A stretch of DNA of 64,000 nt from Chitinophaga vietnamensis (GCF_902167635.1 NZ_CABHMS010000004.1:248001-312000), one strand, 5' to 3'. Positions 35,086 to 43,914 are shown, counted from the stretch's first letter. Made by a program: numbers and translations. The notes: generated by a model not told the origin, from the sequence alone.

Positions 35086-36231
35086 ATGACGCATATACGC
35101 TATTTTATATTATTGCTGATGCTCGCCTGCAACTCCTGCCTCAAAGAGCCGGTGGACGATGGCCCTGGCCCGGGCGCCGGCAAAGCGCGCTACAGTTTCG
35201 ACTGGCAAAAGATCGCCGACTCGGCACAAACCAGTTTGCAGGCCAATTTCTGGAATGCAGATAAATACTTCAACCAGAACAGCAGCGGTAACACCACCTT
35301 CAACTATTGGCCGCAGGCGCATGCGCTCGATGTGCTCACCGATGCCTGGCTGCGGAAAAGCGACCCGGCTATCAAAGCCCGCATGGCCGATCTGCTGGAT
35401 GGCGTGAAGAACAAGAACGGCAACACCTACATCAATTTTTTCTACGATGATATGGAATGGATGACGCTGGCCTGTTTGCGCGCCTTTGAAGCCACCGGCG
35501 ACACCCGTTACAAAGACGTAGCCACCCTGCTCTGGACCGATATCAAAGGCGGCTGGGATGATGTATGGGGCGGCGGCATCCACTGGAATAAAGACAAATC
35601 GAAACAATACAAGAACACGCCGGCCAACGCGCCCGCCTGTATCATCGCCTGCCGCATGTATGGCATCACGCAAAACCCCGATGATATCGCCTGGGCCAGA
35701 AAGATCTACGACTGGGAAAAGAAAACGCTCGTAGATCCGCAATCCGGCTTCGTTTGGGACGGTATCAACCAGGATGGCAGCGGCACCGTTAATAAAAGCT
35801 GGGCCTTCACTTACAACCAGGGCGTTTTTATCGGCGCAGGCGTAGAGCTGTATAAACTCACCGGCGAAAGCGTGTATCTTAACGATGCGCTGCGTACGGC
35901 CAACTATGCATTAGGCGGCGCCTTCACCAAAAATAATATCCTGAACAGTGAAGGTGGCGGCGATGGCGGATTGTTCAAAGGCGTGCTGGTACGCTACCTG
36001 ATGCTGCTCATCACCGATGCGGGCCTCAGCAGCACAGATGCTTCCAAATATGCTAATTTCTTACAGCTGAATGCGCAAACCCTGTGGTTGCAAGGCACCA
36101 CCCGTCCGCAACTGCTTTTCAATACCAGCTGGCAAAGCACTGCGGCCACCAGCGATCTCACTACACAGCTCAGCGGCATAATGGTGATAGAGGCCACTGC
36201 GCAGCTCAAAGCGTTGGGTCTGATCAACTAA
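35086..36231 (+). CDS. Glycoside hydrolase family 76 (alpha-1,6-mannanase), first copy
   Basis: This 381-residue lipoprotein (lipobox in LLLMLACNSCLK near residues 10-19) has a GH76 (alpha/alpha)6 barrel. The key catalytic pair lies in FFYDDMEWMTLA (Asp121, Asp122), as in family members such as Bacillus circulans Aman6. Downstream GGIHWNKDK and KNTPANAPACIIACRMY add conserved elements. GH76 enzymes cleave the alpha-1,6-mannan backbone of yeast mannan. It stands seven bases after the SusE gene. With a second GH76 downstream it defines the locus as an alpha-mannan PUL. No GH92 is present here, so side-chain removal would need enzymes elsewhere. Confidence 0.92.
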   Translation: MTHIRYFILLLMLACNSCLKEPVDDGPGPGAGKARYSFDWQKIADSAQTSLQANFWNADKYFNQNSSGNTTFNYWPQAHALDVLTDAWLRKSDPAIKARMADLLDGVKNKNGNTYINFFYDDMEWMTLACLRAFEATGDTRYKDVATLLWTDIKGGWDDVWGGGIHWNKDKSKQYKNTPANAPACIIACRMYGITQNPDDIAWARKIYDWEKKTLVDPQSGFVWDGINQDGSGTVNKSWAFTYNQGVFIGAGVELYKLTGESVYLNDALRTANYALGGAFTKNNILNSEGGGDGGLFKGVLVRYLMLLITDAGLSSTDASKYANFLQLNAQTLWLQGTTRPQLLFNTSWQSTAATSDLTTQLSGIMVIEATAQLKALGLIN

Positions 36232-36240
36232 ACGGATAGC

Positions 36241-37308
36241 ATGAAAAAATTATTTCTTTTCTTCACTTGTTTGCTGCCCGCAGCAATGTCCCTGGCCCAG
36301 CATAATGCACAGCGGGCCGACAGTCTGCATGCCGCTATCTACCGGCATCTCTACGAACCCGGAACAGGCCTGTTCATCCAGACCAGCGACCCTGGACATA
36401 ATAACAAGCCCCACGCCGATCTGTGGGGCTTGTGCGCGTTGATACAAGCCGCCAATGAAATGGAACGCTTGCATCCCGGAAAACCTTATCTGCCGCCGGT
36501 GGTGGCCGCCGTGAATCAATATTATGATCATTCGCCGCCCGCGCCGGGCTATGCCTCTTACGTGGTAAAGGAAAAGCGGGAAGACCGTTACTACGACGAT
36601 AACCAATGGATAGGCATTGCATACATGGATGCTTATGCCCGCACCGGGCAGCCATTATATCTGCACAAAGGCCGCGAGATCTATCACTTCATGATGACAG
36701 GTTATGATACCATCGCTGGCGGCGGCCTCTATTGGAAGGAGCGCGATAAAACCACCAAGAACGCCTGTTCCAATGGCCCCGGCATCCTGCTGGCATTGCA
36801 GCTATACGAGGCCACGCACAAGCGTTCTTATCTCGATACTGCCAGGCTCCTGTACGATTGGGTGAACAAGCGCCTGCGCGCGCCTGCCGGCATCTTCTGG
36901 GATGCTATTAAACCAGAGGAGCAGGGCCGTATCGATTCCGCTGCTTACACGTACAATGCCGGCACTATGCTGGAAGCCAATGTGAAACTGTACCACCTCA
37001 CGCATCAGGCGCAATACCTGCGGGAGGCGCAACATATCGCGGAAGGAAGCTACCAGCGCTTCTTTCGCCGGGGTCGCTTTCAATCCGGCTATTGGTTCAA
37101 CGCCGTATTGTTGCGGGGTTATATCGCTTTGTATAAAACAGATGGCAACAAAAAATACATCGCTGCCATGCAGGAATATGCAGATAAGGTATGGGAGCAA
37201 GACCGGGATCAACATACTAACCTACTGGGAAAGCATCCCGCGAAGGAGTTGCTGGGACAGGCAGGGATGATGGAGATATATGCAAGGTTAGGAGTGGTGA
37301 ATGATTGA
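36241..37308 (+). CDS. Glycoside hydrolase family 76 (alpha-1,6-mannanase), second copy
   Basis: This 355-residue protein has a plain signal peptide, MKKLFLFFTCLLPAAMSLAQ, so it is probably periplasmic, in contrast to the lipidated first copy. The catalytic pair is in RYYDDNQWIGIAYMDAY (Asp119, Asp120). GGLYWKERDKTTKNACSNGP matches the conserved second half. The difference in predicted location suggests one enzyme cuts at the surface and the other finishes oligosaccharides inside, which is inference from the signal peptides. The stop codon overlaps the 3' end of the convergent HxlR gene by 21 bases. Confidence 0.92.
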   Translation: MKKLFLFFTCLLPAAMSLAQHNAQRADSLHAAIYRHLYEPGTGLFIQTSDPGHNNKPHADLWGLCALIQAANEMERLHPGKPYLPPVVAAVNQYYDHSPPAPGYASYVVKEKREDRYYDDNQWIGIAYMDAYARTGQPLYLHKGREIYHFMMTGYDTIAGGGLYWKERDKTTKNACSNGPGILLALQLYEATHKRSYLDTARLLYDWVNKRLRAPAGIFWDAIKPEEQGRIDSAAYTYNAGTMLEANVKLYHLTHQAQYLREAQHIAEGSYQRFFRRGRFQSGYWFNAVLLRGYIALYKTDGNKKYIAAMQEYADKVWEQDRDQHTNLLGKHPAKELLGQAGMMEIYARLGVVND

Positions 37309-37665
37309 CGACTTCACCACTTCCCGGTGATGAAGCCCCCACTGGATCAGCGTATTCATCACCGGGATCACGCTGTGGCCATAGTCGGTGATGGCATATT
37401 CTACGCTGCCATCAGCTTGTTGGGTGCGGGTGATGAGCAGGTTACTTTCCAGTTCACGCAGTTCTTTGCTGAGCATCTTGGCCGACAGGCCTTCAATCTC
37501 TCTTAATATCTTTTTAAAATGATGCTGTTCTGTGGTGCGCAGGGCGAGATACAGCATGATCCGCAATTTCCATTTGCCACCCAGCACATCGAGGCTGTCG
37601 CGCAGCGCGATCAGTTCTGTTTTGCATTTCGTTTGTGCATGGGCGTTATCATTCTTTATTTGCAT
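37288..37665 (-). CDS. HxlR family transcriptional regulator
   Basis: This 125-residue protein has the HxlR-type winged helix with the family pattern SLDVLGGKWKLRIMLYLAL (residues about 23-41) and the wing region SAKMLSKELRELESN. HxlR regulators usually sense electrophiles or aldehydes and control neighbouring, divergent genes. It is divergent from the cupin gene at 37760, and the gap holds an imperfect palindrome at 37685-37709. Its 3' end overlaps the second GH76 gene by 21 bases. Signal molecule unknown. Confidence 0.9.
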   Translation of the reverse strand: MQIKNDNAHAQTKCKTELIALRDSLDVLGGKWKLRIMLYLALRTTEQHHFKKILREIEGLSAKMLSKELRELESNLLITRTQQADGSVEYAITDYGHSVIPVMNTLIQWGLHHREVVKSSIIHHS

Positions 37666-37709
37666 ACCGGGCCGGTTTATTACAGGTAACCGGTAACATA
37701 CCGGTAACC
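37666..37709. promoter_or_regulatory. Operator-like palindromes between HxlR and cupin genes
   Basis: GGTAACCGGTA (37685-37695) and TACCGGTAACC (37699-37709) form an imperfect 25-base palindrome with one mismatched position per arm. A second short palindrome, ACCGGGCCGGT, sits at 37666-37676, directly before the HxlR start. The ACCGGT half-sites suggest the HxlR-type regulator binds here and controls both genes. Confidence 0.5.
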
Positions 37710-37736
37710 ACTGTCAAAGATAGATCAATGTTACAG

Positions 37737-37744
37737 TAGTTTTG
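37737..37744 (+). promoter_or_regulatory. Candidate -7 box of the cupin gene
   Basis: TAGTTTTG matches TAnnTTTG, 16 bases before the cupin ATG, giving a transcription start close to the start codon. The predicted operator lies just upstream. No clear -33 TTTG at the ideal spacing. Confidence 0.4.
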
Positions 37745-37759
37745 CATCAAAGCATACAT

Positions 37760-38233
37760 ATGAGCATAGCTACTATTCCGCGCAGGATCGTTACTGGCCT
37801 GCGCGACGGCCGTTCTGTGATCATCAGCGACGCTGTGTCCGACAACGTGTCTGAACATATTCCCGGCCTGATCATGTCTGATATCTGGGCTACGGATTCC
37901 ATGCCGGTAGATCTGCATCGTACCCTGGTGCCGGAAAACACCCTGTTCCCACAAACGCCGGCCAACGGCACTTATTTCAGGTATGTGCAGATACTGCCCG
38001 ATGAATTGCTGGAAACGCCGCCACAGGCGGGCCAGCCGCATCCGCTGATGCATCAGACAAACACGCTTGATTACGTTGTGATCCTCTCCGGCGAAGTATG
38101 GCTGGTGATGGAAGAAGGGGAGACCTTGGTACGCGCCGGCGATATTGTGATACAAAGAGGTACCAACCACGCATGGAGCAACCGTTCCGGGCAACCCTGT
38201 ATTCAGCTGGCGGTGCTGGTGGCCGCAAAGTAA
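37760..38233 (+). CDS. Cupin-domain protein
   Basis: This 157-residue single-domain cupin has the barrel motifs TNTLDYVVILSGEVWLVMEE and GDIVIQRGTNHAWSNRSGQP, in which His in TNHAW and other residues are typical metal ligands, though the first motif has His only in PLMHQTNT. The enzyme function cannot be read from the sequence. It starts at the ATG 37760, since the upstream in-frame ATG at 37742 is closer to the promoter box. It is divergent from the HxlR regulator, probably its regulator. The perfect palindrome at 38228-38287 overlaps its stop codon and likely ends its transcript. Confidence 0.85.
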   Translation: MSIATIPRRIVTGLRDGRSVIISDAVSDNVSEHIPGLIMSDIWATDSMPVDLHRTLVPENTLFPQTPANGTYFRYVQILPDELLETPPQAGQPHPLMHQTNTLDYVVILSGEVWLVMEEGETLVRAGDIVIQRGTNHAWSNRSGQPCIQLAVLVAAK

Positions 38234-38287
38234 TCCTGATAAATAAAAGATCCCCGCGAGGGGATTTTTTATTTATCAGGATTACTT
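38228..38287 (+). terminator. 60-base near-perfect palindrome with GNRA tetraloop
   Basis: Arms 38228-38255 and 38260-38287 are complementary over 28 bases, with one G-U pair, around the tetraloop GCGA. The inner GATCCCC-GCGA-GGGGATTTTTT is a typical intrinsic terminator. The left arm covers the cupin stop codon (38231-38233). The outer TAATCCTGA resembles the ends of family A. Confidence 0.8.
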
Positions 38288-38346
38288 ACTTATATTGCAG
38301 CCGTTTTTTAACCATAGCCCCGTCATGTTTTAAACCCAACATACAT

Positions 38347-39447
38347 ATGAAGAAACCTGTCATCTATTGTCTCCTGGCCCTTTTGCTCAACATCCCTCAA
38401 ATTGTTTCCGCTTGTACCGGTATTCGTTTGAAAGCAAAGAATGGCGCCATTGTTTATGCACGTACCCTTGAATTTGGTGTGTCCCTTCCTTCCACCGGCA
38501 TTTTTGTTCCCAGAGGTCATGCCTTTATTGCTGTAGGTCCTGAAGGCAGAAGGAACGGCATGGGCTGGATGTCCAAATATGCTTTTGCCGGTATCAGCGC
38601 GGCAGAGAAAGAGATGGTGATGGATGGGGTGAATGAGAAAGGCCTGGCGGCCGGCGCCTTCTACCTGCCTGGTTTCACGGAATACCAGGACGTGAGCGGA
38701 GCAGATATCAACCGCTCCCTCAGCAGCGTAGATGTAGTAGGCTGGATACTTTCCAACTTCGCCACCGTAGAGGAGGTGAAGCAGGCTATTCCCGCCGTTC
38801 CGGTGAACAAGGCCACCATCGCGGAACTGGATAATAAGGTCGTACCGCTGCATTACAGTGTGCAGGATGCCCAGGGCAATGCCATTGTGATCGAATATGT
38901 AGGCGGTAAAGTGAATGTGTACGACAACCCCGTAGGCGTGATCACCAATGCCCCTACGTTCGACTGGCACCTCACCAACCTGCGTAATTACATCAACCTC
39001 TCCGCGATCGATGTACCTGCCGCCAAACTGGATGGCCTTACACTCGCGCAAACAGGCCTGGGCAGCGGGCTGCTGGGATTACCCGGTGATTTTACACCGC
39101 CTTCCCGCTTTGTACGCGCGGTTGCTTTTACAACGAGCAGCGTACAGGTAGATAACGCAGAAGCCGCCGTAGATCAGGCTTTCCACATCCTCGATAATTT
39201 TGATATCCCCAAAGGCGCGAGCCGTACGGCAGACAAACGGGAAACGGAATACACCCTCTGGACCAGCGCCAACGATCTTCAAAATAAACGTTTCTATTTT
39301 CATACCGCTGATAACCGCCAGCTACAGATGATCGATCTGATGAAAATGAACCTCAACGGCCGCAATGTGCTGTACTTCAGCATGGACGAGCCACAGGCCG
39401 TGAGAACATTGATCAATGGTACTACGCCGCGCAAGCGTAAAAAATAA
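38347..39447 (+). CDS. Secreted linear amide C-N hydrolase (choloylglycine hydrolase-like, Ntn)
   Basis: This 366-residue protein has a signal peptide ending QIVSA, immediately followed by Cys23 in CTGIRLKAKNG. This Cys becomes the N-terminal nucleophile after cleavage, as in choloylglycine/penicillin V acylase Ntn hydrolases. Arg39 in VYARTLEFG matches the conserved Arg18 of bile salt hydrolases, while Glu42 replaces the usual Asp/Asn at position 21, arguing against simple assignment as a bile-salt enzyme. Substrate probably an N-acyl amide, perhaps a lactone-type signal, but this is inference. It is preceded by the cupin palindrome and followed by the hairpin at 39452-39505. Confidence 0.88.
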   Translation: MKKPVIYCLLALLLNIPQIVSACTGIRLKAKNGAIVYARTLEFGVSLPSTGIFVPRGHAFIAVGPEGRRNGMGWMSKYAFAGISAAEKEMVMDGVNEKGLAAGAFYLPGFTEYQDVSGADINRSLSSVDVVGWILSNFATVEEVKQAIPAVPVNKATIAELDNKVVPLHYSVQDAQGNAIVIEYVGGKVNVYDNPVGVITNAPTFDWHLTNLRNYINLSAIDVPAAKLDGLTLAQTGLGSGLLGLPGDFTPPSRFVRAVAFTTSSVQVDNAEAAVDQAFHILDNFDIPKGASRTADKRETEYTLWTSANDLQNKRFYFHTADNRQLQMIDLMKMNLNGRNVLYFSMDEPQAVRTLINGTTPRKRKK

Positions 39448-39451
39448 AATG

Positions 39452-39505
39452 ATCCTATACTATTAAGAAGATCAAACGAGCTTGATCTTCTTAATAGTAT
39501 AGGAT
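39452..39505. terminator. Long perfect hairpin after the Ntn hydrolase gene
   Basis: Arms 39452-39475 and 39482-39505 (start ATCCTATACTATTAAGAAG) are perfectly complementary over 24 bases around a six-base loop. The T-rich run is on the minus-strand side (TTTTATTTTTTA). It lies five bases after the gene's stop codon and before the ABC permease gene. Confidence 0.75.
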
Positions 39506-39636
39506 TGTTCATTATCGAACAAGCCCTGTGCTCATCCGGACACTCAATTAATACACTTCATAGTTAAGTCGCTGTACTTCATATGTCTGCAAAGTGGCAT
39601 GATAATTCATGCCATCCCGCAATACTTCCTTTGCAT

Positions 39637-42087
39637 ATGAAACTCCTGATCAAAACTATCTTCCGCCAGCTATGGCGTCAACGGCTCTTTACCTTTCTCA
39701 ACATCCTGGGAATTGCCATTGGTGTCAGCGCCTGTTGGGTGATTTACCGCATCGTTAGTTACGAGTATAACTTTGAAAGCCAGTTGCCTGATCGCACGAA
39801 TACTTACCGGCTGATAACGGGGATGATGTTTGATCAGAAAGAAAGTTACAGTGGCGGCGCTTCAGCTCCGCTATACCAGTATTTGCGCGAAGAAGTGCCC
39901 GGCCTGAAATGTGTAGTACCTGTTTTTGGACAATGGATCACTACGGTGGAAACTACAGATCAACGGCAACAACCGGTTGTTGCGGACAATGTAAAGAATG
40001 TAGTGGCTACCGATTCTTCCTACTTTACTATGGTGCCCTATACGTGGGTGGCTGGTAGTCCGGCTACCGCATTGAGTGCACCGGAAAATGTGGTGCTTAC
40101 AGAAAGTCGCGCAAAAAGTTATTTCGGTACGGCCAACCCTGATACGGTACTAGGTAAAATAATTACTTATAATAAAGAGAAAAAACGGACAGTAACCGGT
40201 ATCGTAAAAGATCTTAACTACCCTACAGAATTTACTGCGCAAGAGATCTTCAGGCTTCCTCCTGCAACATATACGTTGGGCGAATGGACCAGTACAGACG
40301 GATCTAACCGGGTGTATCTCCAGTTAGGCGCGGGCACGGATACCGCAAAGGTGCTGGCGATGATAACAAAGGTGGCCGGTGAAAAATGGGAGGAGAATTT
40401 ACAGCATACCCAACTTCCGCGCAGTATCAAACGCTGGTTCAAATTAATGCCCCTTGCTGAATCGCATTTTTCAACCTTCATGCCTGAGTGGCAGGTGCGC
40501 AAAGCCAGCAAACCGGTGATGCACGGGCTTATCGCTCTTGGCCTGCTGCTGATCATAGCGGCCGGTATCAATTTTGTAAACCTCACCACTGCCCAGTTGC
40601 CGCAACGTACAATGAGTATCGGGGTACGAAAAGTATTAGGCAGCAATAATGGATACCTTGTAAAAACAATGCTGGGAGAGACATTTCTGATCGTACTGTT
40701 GGCAGTTGCTTTCTCTTTTCCGCTCACCAGAATGGCATATCATCTTTTGGGCGATATGATCCCTGAAGGGATGTTTAATTTTTCTACCGGCTGGGGTTTT
40801 GCCATTTTCATTGCGGCCATGCTGGCAAGTGTTACGCTGCTCTCCGGCGCCTACCCGGCCTGGCTGATCACTAAAGTAAAGCCCATCGCCATTATTCAGG
40901 GTCATGGTACCATGATCACCGCTGGCAGCCACCGGCAGCCGCTCAGGAAAATACTCATCGTATTCCAGTTCGCGATTGCGCAGATATTCATTGCCGGCGC
41001 CCTGATCATGAGCTTCCAGCTGAAATATACTTTGAAGAAGGACCTGGGATTTAATAAAGACGCAGTAGTATTTGTGGAGATGCCCCGGAAAATACTGGGG
41101 GATTCAGCGTACAAAAACAAACATTATGTTTTTGCAGAAGCCCTGAGAAATGAAACAGGCATCGCTGCAGTGTCTGTGGGTCGTGAACCAATGACCGAAG
41201 GCTGGATGTCCACTATTTACGAATATCACAGGCAGCAAGGGCAGGAGCCCGTCAGGCACCAGGTATACAAGAAGTGGGTCGATACTGCTTATCTCCACGT
41301 ATACGACCTGAAACTGCTGGCTGGCCGCAATATCAGCGCATCTGATACCACAAATGAATTTGTGATCAATGAAACAGCGGTAAAGGCTTTCGGATTTGCC
41401 TCTCCACAGGATGCCATCGGTAAAATGATCGGACAGCCAGGCAGCCAGCAATTTCCTATCGTGGGAGTGATAAAAGATTTTCACCTGAGAAACTTCCATG
41501 TGGCGATCGACCCCGTAGCGTTAATGGCTGATAAAAAGGAAGCCAACAATATCAATATCCGGTTAAGTGGAACCGATCCTGCAAAATGGCAGGCCACCCT
41601 GAAAAAGATTGAGCATCGCTGGCATGCCATATATCCCACGGAACAATGGAACGGCAAGTTCTACGACCAGCTGCTGGCCGCTATGTACAAACAGGAGCGT
41701 GACCTGGCCAGGCTCGTGAACCTTGCTACTACTATCGCTATTATTATCAGTTGCCTTGGTCTTTTCGGACTCGCAGTAGTCATCGCGTTCCAGCGTACAA
41801 AGGAAATCGGTATCCGGAAAGTGCTGGGCGCTACGGTCACCGGCATCATTCAGATGCTGATGTCAGACTTTGTTAAGCTGGTGGTCATCGCATTGCTGAT
41901 CGCTGCTCCCATTGCATGGTGGGGTATGTCGAAGTGGTTACAGAATTTTGTGTACCGGATTGCTATTGAATGGTGGATGTTTGCGTTGTCGGGCGTTGTG
42001 GTGATCATCATTGCTATGCTTACCGTGGGCTTTCAGGCGGTGAGGGCGGCGCTGGTCAACCCGGTGAAGTCGCTGCGATCAATGTAA
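39637..42087 (+). CDS. ABC transporter permease, MacB/FtsX type
   Basis: This 816-residue membrane protein has an N-terminal helix (FTFLNILGIAIGVSACWVIY), a MacB-like periplasmic core of about 230 residues, then three helices, a second periplasmic part and a final FtsX domain, including RTKEIGIRKVLGATVTGI near 720-737. It is one of the standalone, two-FtsX-domain permeases common in Bacteroidota. No ATPase gene is adjacent, so the partner must be elsewhere. Such proteins work in export or in mechanotransmission of MacAB-type pumps; the substrate is not readable. The ATG at 39637 is chosen for MKLLIKTIFRQLWRQRL, the standard family start. Confidence 0.88.
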   Translation: MKLLIKTIFRQLWRQRLFTFLNILGIAIGVSACWVIYRIVSYEYNFESQLPDRTNTYRLITGMMFDQKESYSGGASAPLYQYLREEVPGLKCVVPVFGQWITTVETTDQRQQPVVADNVKNVVATDSSYFTMVPYTWVAGSPATALSAPENVVLTESRAKSYFGTANPDTVLGKIITYNKEKKRTVTGIVKDLNYPTEFTAQEIFRLPPATYTLGEWTSTDGSNRVYLQLGAGTDTAKVLAMITKVAGEKWEENLQHTQLPRSIKRWFKLMPLAESHFSTFMPEWQVRKASKPVMHGLIALGLLLIIAAGINFVNLTTAQLPQRTMSIGVRKVLGSNNGYLVKTMLGETFLIVLLAVAFSFPLTRMAYHLLGDMIPEGMFNFSTGWGFAIFIAAMLASVTLLSGAYPAWLITKVKPIAIIQGHGTMITAGSHRQPLRKILIVFQFAIAQIFIAGALIMSFQLKYTLKKDLGFNKDAVVFVEMPRKILGDSAYKNKHYVFAEALRNETGIAAVSVGREPMTEGWMSTIYEYHRQQGQEPVRHQVYKKWVDTAYLHVYDLKLLAGRNISASDTTNEFVINETAVKAFGFASPQDAIGKMIGQPGSQQFPIVGVIKDFHLRNFHVAIDPVALMADKKEANNINIRLSGTDPAKWQATLKKIEHRWHAIYPTEQWNGKFYDQLLAAMYKQERDLARLVNLATTIAIIISCLGLFGLAVVIAFQRTKEIGIRKVLGATVTGIIQMLMSDFVKLVVIALLIAAPIAWWGMSKWLQNFVYRIAIEWWMFALSGVVVIIIAMLTVGFQAVRAALVNPVKSLRSM

Positions 42088-42135
42088 ATCAGGAAGGGGC
42101 GCTATCTTATCGGAACAATAGGTATATTACATATT

Positions 42136-43029
42136 ATGGACTCCGATACCCACACCGCCGCTGCTCTTTCCGACATCCACCGCAACTTCCCGCAGCTGGA
42201 CACGCAGGTGATCCGCTTTTGCGGCGAAGGCATGGATAGCCGTGCTTTTGAATTGAATCATTCTCTCATCTTCCGCTTCCCGAAATATGATCATGTGGCG
42301 GAGCAGCTGCGAGTAGAGCGCTGCCTGCTGCCCCGGCTGCGCAGCCATGTGAGCGTTGCTATCCCTGACTTTAGCTACTTCGGATACCAGCAGGAGAATG
42401 GCCTGCCCTTTGCCGGTTATGAAAAGATCAATGGTATACCGTTAACGGATATACGCCGTTTACCGTCACCGGAGCTGATCAACGATATCGCGGCATTTAT
42501 CCGGCAGGTACATGCGTTTCCGGTGGCCGATGCACTGGCATGCAATACCAACCTGATTGAGCAGCGATCGCATTACGAGGAGTTGCTGGAGATCGCACAA
42601 ACCACCTTGTATCCGCATATCGAAGCGCACAGCTATGTGGAAACGCTCTTTCATGATTATCTCTCTGAAGAAAAAAACTTCGTATATACGCCGGTGTTAT
42701 TGCACGCTGATCTTAGTGCGGATCATATCTTCATCGATCCTGCTACGCAAAGGTTAAGCGGTATTATTGATTTCGGGGATGTATGTATCGGCGATCCTGA
42801 TTTCGACCTGATGTACCTGTATGCCTATCCGCCCGCGGAGGGCTTCCTGCAGCAGCTCCTGGCTTATTACCCGCATCACGATACCATTGCGCTGCTAAAG
42901 AAACTGGATTTCTTCGCGCGCTGCAACACCATCGAAGATGTGCTCACCGGCATTGAAAGAAAAGATGATGCGATCCTGTCTTCTTCCATGGCGCAGTTTA
43001 AAGCAGAAGCTGCCAGCTATGTATCATGA
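42136..43029 (+). CDS. Aminoglycoside phosphotransferase (APH) family kinase
   Basis: This 297-residue protein has an APH-type kinase fold. The catalytic loop HADLSADHIF contains His190 and Asp192, and the metal-binding motif is IDFGDVCIGDPDFDLMY with Asp212 and Asp215. The N-terminal nucleotide-binding half shows HSLIFRFPK, where the Lys is a probable ATP contact. Family members act on antibiotics, choline, homoserine or other small alcohols, so drug resistance cannot be assumed. It follows the ABC permease by 48 bases and its 3' end overlaps the EamA gene by six. Confidence 0.88.
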   Translation: MDSDTHTAAALSDIHRNFPQLDTQVIRFCGEGMDSRAFELNHSLIFRFPKYDHVAEQLRVERCLLPRLRSHVSVAIPDFSYFGYQQENGLPFAGYEKINGIPLTDIRRLPSPELINDIAAFIRQVHAFPVADALACNTNLIEQRSHYEELLEIAQTTLYPHIEAHSYVETLFHDYLSEEKNFVYTPVLLHADLSADHIFIDPATQRLSGIIDFGDVCIGDPDFDLMYLYAYPPAEGFLQQLLAYYPHHDTIALLKKLDFFARCNTIEDVLTGIERKDDAILSSSMAQFKAEAASYVS

Positions 43030-43914
43030 CGTTACTTTGCGGTTGCTGAGCCAGATGCCTGTCAGCACTAACACTGCCCCCACCAGTTGCAGGCCGGTGA
43101 TATTATCTTTCAGAAATAAATAGGCGATCAGTGCGCCGATCACAGGATTTAAATTAAGGAAGTTACCTACCTGTGCTGCCGGAAGGCTTTCCAGTGCACG
43201 ATTATAGAGGAAGTAGGCCAATGCGGAAGAGAAGCAGCCCAGGTAAGCCATGCCAGCCCAGGCTTTCCAGGAAATAGGCGGCAGGCCATGTTGCGCGACT
43301 GTGATAAAGAAAACCGGCAAAAGGCAAGCCGTTCCAATGAAGGTGCTCACGGCGGTAACCACCACACTGTCCGAACTTTTCAAACTTCTGGACAGCATCG
43401 TGTATAGTCCCCACAACAATACCGCACATACCATCAAAAAGCTGCCCAGCAGTGAATTACCCGGCCCGTGCGCGGCGCCGACAAAGCCCACTAATATTAC
43501 CCCGATCACAGATAATACAATACCCGTTATCGTTTTCTTATGCAGGTGCTCTTTCAAAATCACCGCTGCCAGTACCGCGATCACCACGGGTATCAGCCCT
43601 TCCACCAAAGCGCCGGTGGAAGCGGTAATGCGGCTCATCGCCGAATTGAAGAAACAATAGTAAACAGCGATGCCGGTAAGGCCCATTAAAGTGAGCTTGC
43701 CATAAGGCAGCGGCCGTGTCACCTTTTTGCGGCGCATCAAATAAAACGGGAACAGTACAATACAGGCAATGATGTGGCGTAAAGTGGCAAATACAAATGG
43801 GTTCACTTCTGTTACTACTATCTTGCTGACTGTAAAAGAGCTGCCCCAGATGAGCATTACGAAGATGATACTGATAAAGCCTTTGGTCCGTTCGTCAAGG
43901 GTGATCTTGTTCAT
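43024..43914 (-). CDS. EamA/DMT family transporter
   Basis: This 296-residue protein has ten predicted helices in two EamA repeats. Motifs include FVMLIWGSSFTVSKIVV in the first repeat and a second repeat starting around residue 150 (AVLLWGLYTMLSRSLKSS), ending ALIAYLFLKDNITGLQLVGA. EamA proteins are drug/metabolite exporters; the substrate is unknown. The start overlaps nothing, with 230 bases to the XRE gene, with which it is divergent. A short palindrome TGTAATCAATTACA at 43926-43939 lies just upstream of its start. Confidence 0.9.
   Translation of the reverse strand: MNKITLDERTKGFISIIFVMLIWGSSFTVSKIVVTEVNPFVFATLRHIIACIVLFPFYLMRRKKVTRPLPYGKLTLMGLTGIAVYYCFFNSAMSRITASTGALVEGLIPVVIAVLAAVILKEHLHKKTITGIVLSVIGVILVGFVGAAHGPGNSLLGSFLMVCAVLLWGLYTMLSRSLKSSDSVVVTAVSTFIGTACLLPVFFITVAQHGLPPISWKAWAGMAYLGCFSSALAYFLYNRALESLPAAQVGNFLNLNPVIGALIAYLFLKDNITGLQLVGAVLVLTGIWLSNRKVTS

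Noticed and set aside
42136-43029. APH-family gene as an antibiotic resistance gene
   Set aside because: The kinase motifs are real, but the family also phosphorylates many non-drug substrates and no resistance context is present.
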